Positions 45,096 to 55,400 of a stretch of DNA of 64,000 bases are shown here, in pieces; position 1 is the first letter of the stretch, and every line of letters begins with the position of its first letter. The stretch spans positions 40,713,993 to 40,777,992 of the forward strand of contig NC_052350.1 of assembly GCF_009727055.1 (NCBI RefSeq). The letters are read 5' to 3'. A program made the translations under genes and the position numbers. The notes beneath the pieces are model-generated. The model had not been told where the DNA came from, did not search any database, and saw only the letters and a list, made by a program, of their open reading frames with translations. The DNA comes from Benincasa hispida (taxonomy: Eukaryota > Streptophyta > Magnoliopsida > Cucurbitales > Cucurbitaceae).

Positions 45096-45914
45096 TCTCG
45101 TTAGCTACTGTAAATATGGTTCATCTCCGTGCAACTTCCACATGAATTTTCCCAAATAATTTTCTATATTTTCCTCAGTTCTTCAATCCTTTCTTCACTA
45201 TTCAGGATTTAAGTCTTCAAGGTTTTCTCTTCTTTTTATCCTTTTAGGGTCCTCTCTACTCGTACTCCAGGATCAAATATGGTTATCATAACTATAATAC
45301 CTATTTATAATAGTTTACATTCACTCTTACTAATTGTTGATCCACAGAAGGTGACACCTATTATAGTTATTATGACAATTGTAAAATTATCAGATTATTT
45401 ACATAACATAAGATTTAACTTTCTCCTAATTAACCCCTTAATCACTTACTTAAGTAGGAAAATGGAGATCCAAGTTTTACAATTACTTCCCCCTTAAGAA
45501 ATTTCATCCTCGAAATTTACTCGAACTAACTCCGGTTTAAGTTTCATAACAACCACTGATGTAACCTCCTATACCCTTGTCTATTACCACGCTTCCACTG
45601 CGCTACTCTAATATTAACTTTCTCAGTTTGTCCAATAATACCTTACCTAGCCATCTCTAAGCTAGATGTTGAACCAAATTATTTACAACATAAACATTTC
45701 TATCTCAATTACTAAATAAGAATGACTTAATTTCATACTTACCTTCCTCGGTAGGTCTTCAGGTAGCATTGTGAGTTCCAGCTCAGGTTGCCTGCTAGGT
45801 CATGCCACATCTACCATTCCTCTTAGTCCCACTTCGATTAATTTTTAGGTTTCTCTTTTCACACTTCCCTCTGGTTTTACTAAACTCAACCCTCATATTT
45901 TTTTTTAAGACCAT

Positions 45915-46200
45915 ATACTTTGATACCAAACTAGTATCAACTCACCCTTAACTTTCCCAGAAACTTATACTCTAGTACTAAACTTAGCTCAAACCTTCCC
46001 CAAGTTTACGTATACCAATGTTCTGATACCACTCTGGTATCAGCTAACTCTTTAACCTTTCTTTATACTGGATACTAAACTGGTATAAACTAATTCCGCA
46101 ATTGTCCCAAAACTTATGTTCGATACCAAGTTGGTATCAACTTAAACTTTATACTCAACCTCCTCCCAGGTTTTACGTATACCTATGCTCTGATACCACT
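45915..46200 (-). repeat. Array of palindromic PBS-like words ending in the true PBS
   Basis: TGATACCA(N)3-4TGGTATCA-type palindromes lie at 45921-45939, 46023-46043, 46071-46088 (decayed) and 46121-46141. The functional-looking PBS (minus strand TGGTATCAGAGC) is at 46187-46198. A larger block, 'ttacgtataccaatgttctgataccactct' at about 46010, repeats at about 46172, so tandem duplication is involved. Confidence 0.75.
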
Positions 46201-46888
46201 CTATCACACCCCGCCCCAGACCACCCTCTTAGCCTAGAGAAGGGCGTGACTGCAGCATTTATCAACCCTTAGGCTGATACTTACTGCCTAAAAACTCTTG
46301 CGGAATAACTCTGATACCAAATACAAATTATATGCAACGGGACAGCTATAGGCCCACAATTTATTAACTTAGAAACTTAATATGTTTAGAGTATTTACAA
46401 CATTAGATTTACAAGTCCCAAAACCCACAAACCGTAGTCCCTATATGAACAATAGTAACATGTGTACAATATTAACAGTAACCACCTAGCAAATGGTTAC
46501 AATTCTTTTCATTCTTTAGTGGCAGAGCAGAATACCGGAGCTGTCTTCAGAGAATTTGACCGCTACCTGTGTGTGTGTGGGGAGGGGGGGGGGGGGGAAC
46601 AAAAATTTTGAAAACAGGGTGAGCTTGCGCCCAGTGAGTGACCGAGAAAACATAGTAAATTCTCATGCATAATTTCAGAAAATAGTTTATCTAAAATATA
46701 AACTTGTGCAGCATAAATATTTTCCAGGCGTTAATTATATAAAGCTATTTTAAACATAAAACAGTAAAATCATTTCTCAAATCAAAGTACTGTATAACTG
46801 GTAAAAAAATCCCAACACCAACTGCTAGTCCAGAGAGAACCCTTTTGCTCAATCTCTGACTTTATTCACCTGTGGCCACATTAGGTAC
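46199..46888 (-). mobile_element. Partial gypsy 5' LTR (3' portion)
   Basis: Near-identical to 42489-43156 in order, from 'tatcacaccccgccccagaccaccctcttagcc' to 'ctgtggccacattaggtac'. Then it breaks. On the minus strand it ends GGGTGTGATA two bases before the PBS. Confidence 0.75.
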
Positions 46889-46908
46889 TATTGCTTTGAT
46901 ACCACTCT

Positions 46909-46985
46909 GTCACACCCTGCCCCTAGACCACTCTATCGCATCCCTCTCCTAGATTGAGAAGGTGGTCTGGGGGCGAGGTGTGACA
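46909..46985 (-). mobile_element. 77-bp mini-LTR made of the two LTR ends
   Basis: On the minus strand TGTCACACCTCGCCCCC...GGGGCAGGGTGTGACA. Both ends form a 24-bp imperfect inverted repeat. It is followed by GAGTGGTATCAAAGC, a PBS-like sequence at 46892-46906. It looks like an LTR reduced to its termini. Confidence 0.6.
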
Positions 46986-46990
46986 GTTTG

Positions 46991-47115
46991 CATGGGGTCA
47001 AGATCAAGGTGAATGAGAGAAGAAGTACATAGTAAGTGGGTGAAGGATATGTGTCAACACATCTTGCAGTCTCTTCCTTTTGTTTGGACCATGAGACTCC
47101 TATGTTGCGCCTGCT
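46991..47115 (+). mobile_element. Rest of the copia G leader
   Basis: 'catggggtcaagatcaaggtgaatgag...agtaagtgggtgaaggatatgtgtcaacacat' matches the A leader at 4755-4815 and continues the block broken off at 42488. Cut by another gypsy remnant at about 47116. Confidence 0.7.
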
Positions 47116-48244
47116 TGTCATCTTTAAGTCGGTCTTGCTAGTCGTTTAACGATGGCGGAACTGAACGTAGCGTCACTTGTTTTGGACTCTTGCCGCCACC
47201 AAGTTCTGCCATGCAGGTACATCTTCCTACGTTGGAATTCATTTTAGGTTACATACTGTATTTTAGTTTTATCCTATTCTGAATCATTCTTCTATGACTA
47301 TATTTTACTCTTATTCCTTCCCTACACTTCTACGTTAACTACTTCTATCGTTCCCAGGGTTTTCTGTAACCCTCTTCCCCAGGCCTGCTATGAGTTAGCT
47401 AGAAACTTATCTATATTTACTTTCTTTTTTTTTAAGGTTTCCCAGAACCTTATGCTCTGATACCAACTTGTCACATCCCCTCCTAAGTTCATTCCCAAAC
47501 CCAAAAGAAATGTGAATACAACAAACATCACCTTTGTGATACTTGTTGTCCATCCTTAAACCAACTCATTGGATAAAAAATAAGTACAATATAATTAACT
47601 TTTAATGATAGTTTCAAGAATTTATACTAAAACACTCATAACCCTAGCTAGCCCTAGTGACTTCGAATAATAGCCCAACTCAGGATTTTGCTTTGGGAGA
47701 GTGGCAATTCCAGACCTCGAGTGGCACTTCCAAAATGTCATTTTTTCGCTACCTGAAGGGAAAATAAAACATTGGAAAACGTGAGCTCAAAGGCCAGTGA
47801 GTGGTATAATTTATAAGAAAATAAGTTTTGCTTTGAAAATTCATTTTTGGAAAACAATTTTCACAATCAAGAATTCATAACACATAAGAATGTAACCCTC
47901 CTAGCCAGGTAACTGGCTCCTTCTGGCATAATCATGTGTTTCCCAAGTATTCTCGTTTATTACCAATATGCAAGTTGAGGAAACAATTCCAGTACCCACT
48001 TAGTCTGTCGAATGTGCACATATCGACAATATCCCGTTAGTCGTACTTGAGACACGCTAACAATTTTTCAGGGTACAATCTCAGTATCATATCAATTCAG
48101 GTTAACAAGGTAAAGTAATCATTCTAGCAAAACAACAAAAAACAATCAGCAATAGGATCAATGAACAAAACCCAGGAAGACACATTTCCCGATCATGCCA
48201 ACTTTCCAAACCATACTTATATATGTATAATAGCAGATATATGA
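47116..48244 (-). mobile_element. Gypsy leader, PBS and partial 5' LTR
   Basis: The PBS on the minus strand (AAGTTGGTATCAGAGC, 47454-47469) follows an LTR end '...GGGATGTGACA' at 47469. The LTR extends right to about 48244, where copia LTR sequence starts. The leader (47116-47453) has no coding frame that I recognise. The LTR carries the 'ggccagtgagtg' block also seen at 42901. Confidence 0.65.
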
Positions 48245-49475
48245 TGGAGTAATCATGCAAAATGCGAAAGCAATGAGAATCAATAAGCACTCTAATTACA
48301 CTTAATTTGAGTTTAAAGTATGCAAGAAATATTCATTTCATAAGAGGGTTTCATGATGAACAATACTTTTGATGAAACTCTTCCAATTCTTGCTCTTCTA
48401 CCCGAAATAGGCCTTCAAAAACTCAATAAACCACTAGGAGGATCTTCTCTACTATCCTCTAACTTAGATTGTGTGGTGGAAACACTGAATTGAGGTCAAT
48501 TGATTAGGGAAGGATGAAGGTTTTTGGGAGAGTAGCAGAGTTTCTGTAATTCAGCTTGCATGAATAAATCCTGAAAGCTCAGATTCAGCATATTTAAGCA
48601 AATTAGCCATGCAAGCACTCACTTAGCTGTTAATTAACAGTTCAATTAGCACTAATGTAGAGAATTCCACTTAATGTGGAATTTCCAATTAATTTCCAAT
48701 TTTTGTATTTAATTTATTTTTTTTATTAAAATTAAATAAAATAAAAATCAAATCTAAATTTGATTTTCTAAAATTGAAAAAAATGTGTTATTTAAATAGT
48801 TAATTAAAAAAATTTAATTAATTAGATAAATAATAATTTTAAATATTAAAATATTAAAATTAATAAACACTTAATTTTATACATTAATCTTATTCATGTA
48901 ATTAAATATTTAATTAAATATTTAAATATTCCAAACTCTCCAATTACGTTTAATTTTGACAAAATTAAACGTTTTAATTGTATCAAATATAATAAATCAA
49001 ACCCTAAATTGAATTTGAACACTTTAAATTCAAAACCCTAATTTCAAATCCGCTTAATTCTCTAATCCAAGATATAACACAAACTAGTAGAGAGACTTTA
49101 TGGACCTATAGATCATGAGCTCCAACAATTTGAGATTAATGGACTAAACTCTTTAGACCAAATTAATCACTATTCATTAACTATCAAGACACACCACTTT
49201 AGCTTGATAGTTCCTCATTGTAGATATATTTCTGTCCACTTTAACCATAATCAGTAAGTCGATCCTTCACAAATTGTTCGTATTTACAGCTAGGTCAAAA
49301 TTACGTTTCATCCTTATAAATACATCTTTCTCCTTAAGCTCCCACTGATCCTCTATTGAACAATTGGTTTATAGTCCAACTAATAAACCATGACACTCTT
49401 GATCATGAGAGAGCAAGGCCCCATTGTTCAAGACCAAGAATCAGTACTTAAGAGAACAGCCTATCTACTAACCGG
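48245..49475 (-). mobile_element. Copia LTR fragment of the B/G family
   Basis: Reverse complement matches the G LTR end region ('ctcaaattaagtgtaattagagtgcttattgatt', 'ctagtggtttattga') and the B LTR middle ('actttatggacctatagatcatgagctccaac'). Truncated at 49475 at the MULE remnant. No coding sequence. Confidence 0.7.
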
Positions 49476-49895
49476 TTTCTTTCGATTTGAGGGATAAAGA
49501 AAACGATGATTCATGGACGTGATTCATGAGAAGTTTGCAATCAACTGTTGGTGTGGTTAATGGGCTGGTATTCGTATCCGATCGACACAAAAGCATTGCG
49601 AAGTCCATATAATTTTATGCTCAAGTGCATACATAGTTACGAACTGGTTGGCTAGTTATGTAGAGCCTATATTCCCTGTTTGTCATGAATTTGAGTGGAA
49701 GACATCACCCGAGTTTGTTGATAAAGTAGTCTTACCTCCAAGAGTCGTTGGAAAAGTTGGTCCTCGTCCAACTGTTCGAATTCCTATCAAACAGTGAAAT
49801 ACAGAAACATATCCACAAGTGTACTGGATTTTGCAACATTGGGCACAATCAAAAGACATGTCGAGCTTGGATTGTAGAGAATAATTAAAGTCATG
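49476..49895 (+). pseudogene. Mutator-like (MULE) transposase, C-terminal remnant
   Basis: Translated pieces fit a MULE transposase: 'VNGLVFVSDRHKSIAKSI' (49555-49608; the third acidic block of the transposase core, 'SDRHKSI'), a stop, then 'YVEPIFPVCHEFEWKTSPEFVD' and 'KVVLPPRVVGKVG' (49657-49760). After a one-base shift come 'SNSEIQKHIHKCTGFCNIGH' and 'NQKTCRAWIVENN' with a terminal TAA at about 49887-49889. The end is a zinc-knuckle-like cluster (C...C...GHN..TC) with altered spacing. The SWIM-type region between core and C-terminus seems shortened. The N-terminus is replaced by LTR sequence. Confidence 0.75.
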
Positions 49896-50019
49896 TTTTT
49901 TTTGGTATTTTTCGTTTGGACTATGTAAATTTTTATATTCATATATGTTTAGACTACGAATGGTTAAGGTCATTTATTTATGTATGTGATGTGTGTTCTT
50001 TTTGTTCACTCTTGGTAAA

Positions 50020-50470
50020 TCTCGAGCCACATTAATATCAAGAATGAAAATAAAAGTTAAATCTCAGGGCATCTCGGGCCAAGTGCCCCCTCGAGATTTA
50101 CAAACAAAATGTGCTAAGGCTAAACTTTTAAGCTACACTCGAGACAATAAGAACCCCGAGAATGAAAATAGAAGGTAAATCACGGGGCATCTCGGGCCAA
50201 GTGCCTCCTAATATTTACAAAAAAAAAATTTGCTAAGGTTGAACTCTCAGCACTCGGGACAATAAGAACCCCGAGAATGAAAAGAGAAGGTAAATCTCGG
50301 GGCATCTTGGGCCAAGTACCCTCTGAGATTTACAAACAGAATGTACTAAGGTTGAACTCTCGAGCTGTACTCGGGACAATAAGGACCCTGAGAATGAAAA
50401 AGAAGATAAATCTAGGGGCATCTCGGTTCAAGTGCCCCCTGAGGTTTACAAAAAGAATGTTATATATGTT
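50020..50470 (+). repeat. Tandem array, period about 117 bp
   Basis: About 3.8 units. The word 'GAGAATGAAAA' recurs near 50040, 50158, 50273 and 50390. Each unit contains 'GGCATCTCGGGCCAAGTGCC' (with variants), 'agatttacaaacaaaatgt' and 'actcgggacaataagaacccc'. It sits just 3' of the MULE transposase remnant and contains imperfect palindromes. Confidence 0.88.
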
Positions 50471-50639
50471 ATGTTGAACAACAGAAGGTTGAAATGATAA
50501 TTGAAAATTGAATGGTATGTTAAATAGTAAACATGTGGACATTTGTCTTTTAAGAATCACATTATATTGATAATGAACATACTTAGAACAATTACAAAAA
50601 GGCTCTATTGGCCCATAATTGTATAGTCAACTGACGACG

Positions 50640-51823
50640 AATAAGGGGAATGTTATCTTACCTAAGTGTATCTAATAGGTATTTAGTTACATCATATTCA
50701 AAATATTTCACAGAATATACCGCAATTCTTCCTGTAGACTGTTGCAGTGCATTCTTCACTCGATACACTCTCAAGGTGTCACGGGCAAGTTTGCCTTTGG
50801 TGAAAGGACTCCAACTTTTTCTAGTCGAGCTAGAAGCACAGTTCACATGTTATCCAGCTCATTTGACAACTCGTCATCAGATGTCATCATTATAAGAGAG
50901 TCTCATACCAATATCATCCTGACCACCATGTCGGTCACCACAAGCACCCAATGAAAACCACCTACCATGTAGTCAACATCCTTCCAATGTATGTGGTATC
51001 TGCTTATTTCCCTTACACGTATCGCAGAACTGTATCATCTTTAACCTAGGTGTATTCCACCTCTAATGGGCTAGTGCCCTTCTTAATCTCTCCATACAAT
51101 CCTGGGCTACATCTAAGAAAATTCTACACATCAAGAATTTATAGTTAGGAAATATGGTGAATTAACAATACACTTTATGTTATATTTACTGACCTATACG
51201 GTTTTATCTGTTGTAATAAATCTCTTCTTCACATGGGTTGGATCTGCATTGTCTAACAACGATTCTATCCTCTTCCTATTGGTCCTTTCCCTATGGACCA
51301 CATCTGGAAACTGAGACAACGAAATCACTTTGCTGTCATCATCTAATGGCTGCAAAAGTCATAAATATTTGTCATCAAATAATAGCATAAACCCTAAATA
51401 ACTAATTGTACGAACATCAAAATACCATACCTCGTCTTTCAGCTCTATCAGAAAAGGTACCCATGGACCAGTCGTATCTTCACCCCCTAATAATATATAT
51501 ATGGAGATAACACCTTCACCATCGTGGGTAGAAGGGTGATCATCAATAGGTGGATCCTCACCACGAACAACTTACTCAGTAGTTGTGTCCCCCACATCTG
51601 AGTCCTCAGTAGATGGATCATCAACCAGTGGATCCTCAGTAGTTGGATTCTCACTAGGTAGGTTCCGGGCAAATGATAGACCTTCTCTAGTGCCGTAATG
51701 CTGCTGTGATTCGACTGACTTACCGTGAAATAATGTAAATGAAATAATAATGTCTTTCCTATCCTCTTGTACCTCCCGCAGAAGAATATAATGACACAGA
51801 GGCCCATTAAAAACTAACTTCAC
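50640..51823 (-). pseudogene. Ulp1-like (C48) cysteine protease pseudogene
   Basis: Minus-strand blocks in order: an acidic Thr/Glu/Asp-rich N-terminal part (51823-51480); 'GPWVPFLIELKDE' ending at a GT donor (about 51432); after a TTTTGCAG acceptor, 'PLDDDSKVISLSQFPDVV' (~51351-51298); 'NFLRCSPGLYGEIKKGTSPL' (~51122-51063); 'VGGFHWVLVVTDM' with the catalytic His (~50970-50930), then 'DSL'; and 'ALQQSTGRIAVYSVKYFEYDV' (~50760-50690). In SUMO-protease-like C48 enzymes the last block reads Q...DCGV; here Cys is lost. Stops and frameshifts are present. Its position next to a MULE transposase fits plant MULEs that carry Ulp1-type genes. Confidence 0.65.
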
Positions 51824-52757
51824 ATCTATAAAATGGCCAAAAACAGTTGTCTAAACATATATAATTGCCTGGGTGTTAAATTTTTCTTAATATTCGAGAC
51901 TGTTTTCGCTACATGAGAATAACAAGTTAGATTTGCCAAAAAATAATCAGAAGTATGGATTTTAGTCACCAATGCCATCTGTCACACAGACCACAACCCA
52001 TACATTCAACTCAACAATCAAGTAGGCAAAATAACAACAAAACAATACACATAAATCTGGAATCTGGCTTAAATCTTGGTGAAGAACTCGGTGGAAAACT
52101 CGCCTGAGATCGTGCTCTAATCAAGAAGAACTCAGGCCATTTATACCGACATGCCACAAGATTAGGGTTTTGGTCCCATTCTATATAAAATATCAGGGAT
52201 GAACTCAGGCTACATTTATCTCGAGATCGTATACAAAATTTCCTACACTCAAAGGTATTAAACCTAATCTCAATACACATCCAAATGATCTCAAACCCAC
52301 TTTATCGAATCTCGATCGAGATTCAAACAAATTCAATTGAAATAGCATGGGAAAATTTCAAAAAATCATCAATAACAGATTACATACACAAAAAAGGAAC
52401 AAATATTACAACATACACAATCATCAAGCTAGATTTCATTGTATATGAAAGGGTTAGGAGTAATGATCCATATACTTTAGATACATTCAAAAACCTAGAA
52501 AACCTCGAATTAAAAATGAAAAAATATACTTAAAGAAGGAAATGCCTCTAAAATAAGTAAGCTTAAGGATGTAAATAATTGTAGAGAAGGAAATTTTCAC
52601 AGAGAAAGTAGGGATATCTCAGGCGAGTTGAGGAGCTAGATCATGTAAAGGTTTTTTTAAACAGTGGTATTTTCATTCTTTTACACGATTGGATAATTTG
52701 AATTCATTACGTTTTAAACACAATCTCGGGCCCGATCTCGCCCGAGAAGGCCCGAGA
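51824..52757. other. Noncoding flank of the Ulp1-like pseudogene
   Basis: I see no gene. Words such as 'atctcgagatcgta', 'atctcgatcgagat' and the palindromic 'ctcgggcccgatctcgcccgagaaggcccgag' (52726-52757) resemble the 'ctcgggcc' words of the 117-bp array and may be near the right end of the MULE. No terminal inverted repeat could be fixed by eye. Confidence 0.4.
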
Positions 52758-52766
52758 AAAACCAAA

Positions 52767-52949
52767 GGGGATTATTTGAACAATTTCCCATTACAAACCC
52801 ATTTCCATTACAAATTGTTATCCGCCATTCCCTCCAACAATTTCCCATTACAAACCCTCTTCCATGCTCATTCCATTATTGGCCCCAAACGTGGGCCTGT
52901 AATCAACCCATTCCCATCCCATTCCATTACGGGCTTTTAAACAGCCCCT
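52767..52949. mobile_element. Possible MITE
   Basis: About 183 bp with weakly matching ends: GGGGATTATTTGAAC on the left and, reversed, GGGGCTGTTTAAAAG on the right. Inside, the 20-mer CAATTTCCCATTACAAACCC occurs twice (52781 and 52838). No clear target duplication. Confidence 0.25.
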
Positions 52950-52964
52950 TAAAGTCATTTAAAG

Positions 52965-53560
52965 TCATTTTTCTTTAAATTTTTAGGCATAGGTTTATAA
53001 GCTCTCTCTACAAAAATTTGACCGACTATTGGAACCATATTCTTCTTTCAAGTTTTCAAGATGTTTATCTTCGGTTCTTAATGAAATGACTAATTCATCA
53101 TAAGAGAAATCCTCAAGTTTTTGTTTTAAGAATCTGCAAATTTTACCAATAAGGGGATAATTTTGTAATGACGCAGACCATTAATACAATATTATCCAGA
53201 ATAATCCCTTCGTTTTGAAATAAAAAATAATGTTTTCAAATTCATGAATTTGATCACAAATAGACTTACCATCTACCATTTTGAAATCAAGTCATTTGTC
53301 TACTACATGTCTCTTAAAACTTAATTCTTCTAATCCATACTTCTTGTCTAAGGCTTTGCATAGTTCTATAGAATTTTTAGTTCTATAGAAAATTTTATAA
53401 ACATTGTCTGACAACAAACTAAGGATATTTCCATGACACAAAATATTTTTTTTTTTTGGACCTTTAACGACAGTAGTTTTAGTTGGCATGCTTTGGTAAG
53501 AAGTGTTTCCTTCACTAATCTTTTCCTTTTTTTTTCCCCTTTTAGTAGAGAAAATTACAG
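52965..53560 (-). pseudogene. Copia gag (UBN2) remnant
   Basis: The minus strand encodes 'NILSLLSDNVYKIFYRTKNS', 'LCKALDKKYGLEELSFKRHVV', then after a stop 'LDFKMVDGKSICDQIHEFEN' and 'DELVISLRTEDKHLENLKEE'. This is the gag core pattern of plant copia elements. Different family from A, C and F. No LTR identified beside it. Confidence 0.7.
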
Positions 53561-54490
53561 AATAAAAACTTAAAGTAGTGTTGAAAAAATTAACATTAAT
53601 GCAGAAAAAGCAAATTGTGTAGGAATTCTAAAGCCAAACAAATCAGTAGTCAAAAGTTAATCAGTAATAAAGGGTTTGAGAAAGCCTGTAATTTTGGGTC
53701 GAGGCACGCTGTTAAACTTGTCCATAGAGAAGTTGTGCCCGTACTTGTAATGAGTATTTCAACACTCCACTCTTACGATACGGCACGCTATAAGAAAACT
53801 TGTATGCAGTTAAGTAATCTTACCAATTTACGTTGGATTTGTATGCTCAGAAAAGCCCTTCTGGAATCAACTCTAAAGTTTCTGTGTGAATAAAGTTTCT
53901 GTAAAAACTGTCTTCTCATCTCAGGGAAGAAGACGATTAAAAGCGTAAAGAAGACGTAATCACATTCCAGTTAACGTGAGAATTTTGTTTATTAATAATT
54001 GGAGAGGAATTGTCTCCTTCTCATGCACCTAACAAATTAAAATGAAATAAATAATTAGAATAAAATAAAATCAAGAAAAATCTTTAAATTATCCAACAAA
54101 CTCATTCGACAACAGTTAAAAAGTTCTTCCACCATAATTGTGTATCAAAACAGTTGGAATACCTTGAATTTTGTTACAACTTATTCCGAATTCGTATTTA
54201 GCATATTTATTTATTTGTAGTTATTTACGATTATGACCCTAAGATTTAGAATAGTGTGCAATATAAACTTTCTAACCTTAGAGGCGCCGTTTGATGTAAT
54301 TTTCTGAAGCACCGTTTGATGTAATTTTCTGAAACATTCTCCCTAATAATACTGTTCTCTCTCTATTCGTTGACGTAACTAACATATCGTTAGTGAACCA
54401 CGTATATCTGTATGTCGATCTTTTCTATCTCTATGTTCCTTTTTTGTATTCTTTAATTGTCGATTTCATAACAAAAATATTGGAAGTCAA
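53561..54490. other. Region with no gene seen
   Basis: AT-rich. A short open frame at 53615-53893 has no family resemblance. A small local duplication 'gccgtttgatgtaattttctga' occurs at 54285 and 54312. Confidence 0.4.
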
Positions 54491-54494
54491 TCTG

Positions 54495-54757
54495 AGGCAA
54501 AGTTAGAATGAGGCAGTTCCAAAGTTAGTCTCAGCGGCAGCGCCACACGAAGGACAGGAGGGAGAAATATGAATATGACGATAGTGAAGGTTATGAAAAG
54601 CTTTCCACACATTATGTTTATCCTTGGATGGGATTTTAGCACAGCACACCTTCCACCAACTAATCCAATTCCCTCCGCTAGATGTAGGACGAGAGATGCA
54701 ATGAAACCTGGCCAAGTTATACCCATTCTCAATAGAATAGACACTCCATTTTATCAA
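54495..54757 (-). pseudogene. LINE-type zf-RVT remnant
   Basis: The minus-strand frame reads 'NWISWWKVCCAKIPSKDKH', 'VWKAFHNL', 'CPSCGAAAETNF'. This follows the zf-RVT pattern (W..W...IP.K.....W.......CP.C....E), found C-terminal to the reverse transcriptase of plant non-LTR retrotransposons. No RT or endonuclease is adjacent. About 85 codons. Could also be a host-captured fragment. Confidence 0.6.
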
Positions 54758-54859
54758 AATGCCAAATCCTTCTTCTCATGGAGAATACAATTTATTCAAA
54801 GATGCCCAATGGTTTTTCTTTTCTCTTAACTAGAACTCTACCAGAATCTTGCAAAATTA

Positions 54860-55400
54860 AAGTCGCATCAAATGGTGCGTACAACCCATAACATACGTCA
54901 GAATAGCTTGAGCCACACTTTTAATATAAAGATTTGAAAAACTTTAGGGAAATATACTTTATTCTATCTTCTTTAATATATCATCTTTTGATTTGGACTA
55001 TACATGTTGTTTTGTCTTCGTATAATATCATTGGAGGATTTTTACTAGAAGACAATCCACATGTGTCATGAATGTGTTGTGCCAATGATCTTGGCCATGC
55101 ACATTTTTGTCTAGCCTCATGAAGTGCAAGAATTCAACTTGATTTGAGAAAGTGGTTATTATGGTTTGTTTCACCAATCACCTTGATACGACAATTCTTC
55201 CATGTGTGGATAGATAGCCTGTTTGAGATCTAGTTTTGTGTGAATCAAATAAATATCCATAATATGCATAATCAACTAGATCAAAATTTGATTTTTGAGT
55301 AAAATAATCTCATATCAATCATTCATCAGAGATAACGTCTTAATTTCATTTTAATGTCTTTTTGTTGGAGAAGAACTAAATCTAGCTAATAAATTTACCG
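54860..55400 (-). pseudogene. Copia E RNase H remnant
   Basis: Minus-strand pieces: 'AYYGYLFDSHKTRSQTGYL' (~55275-55215), 'SNQVEFL' for the usual SNHAE, and 'YEDKTTC' (~55020) with out-of-frame joins. These are hallmarks of the SIRE/Maximus RNase H. Many stops. Confidence 0.7.

Larger units (their letters stand above)
42489..45481 (-). mobile_element. 3' LTR of that gypsy element
   Basis: On the minus strand it starts TGTAAAACTTGG (45481) and ends '...GCAGGGTGTGACA' (42489), about 3 kb. It has a TATA box at 44129-44139 on the minus strand and a CTCTCGCT-rich array at 44480-45090. The first ~670 bp (42489-43156) match 46203-46888. The true length is uncertain because of the adapter and the array. 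Confidence 0.7.
42489..46985 (-). mobile_element. Rearranged gypsy element inserted in copia G
   Basis: 4497 bp bounded by GTTTG duplications; both outer ends read TGTCACACC going inwards. Parts from left: 3' LTR (42489-45481), polypurine tract and last codons (45482-45530), short internal region with PBS copies (45530-46198), partial 5' LTR (46199-46888), PBS-like sequence and a 77-bp mini-LTR (46890-46985). No pol domains remain. The internal order is hard to explain by simple insertion; recombination or misassembly is likely, since one adapter artefact (44544) lies inside. Confidence 0.7.

Noticed and set aside
44551..45159. Long overlapping frames of 187, 139 and 121 codons as genes
   Set aside because: They are translations of one CTCTCGCT repeat in several phases, and two cross or touch the adapter.
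52285..52533. 82-codon frame, plus strand, as a gene
   Set aside because: Lys/Ile/Asn-rich, without recognisable motif, in AT-rich noncoding sequence near the Ulp1-like remnant.
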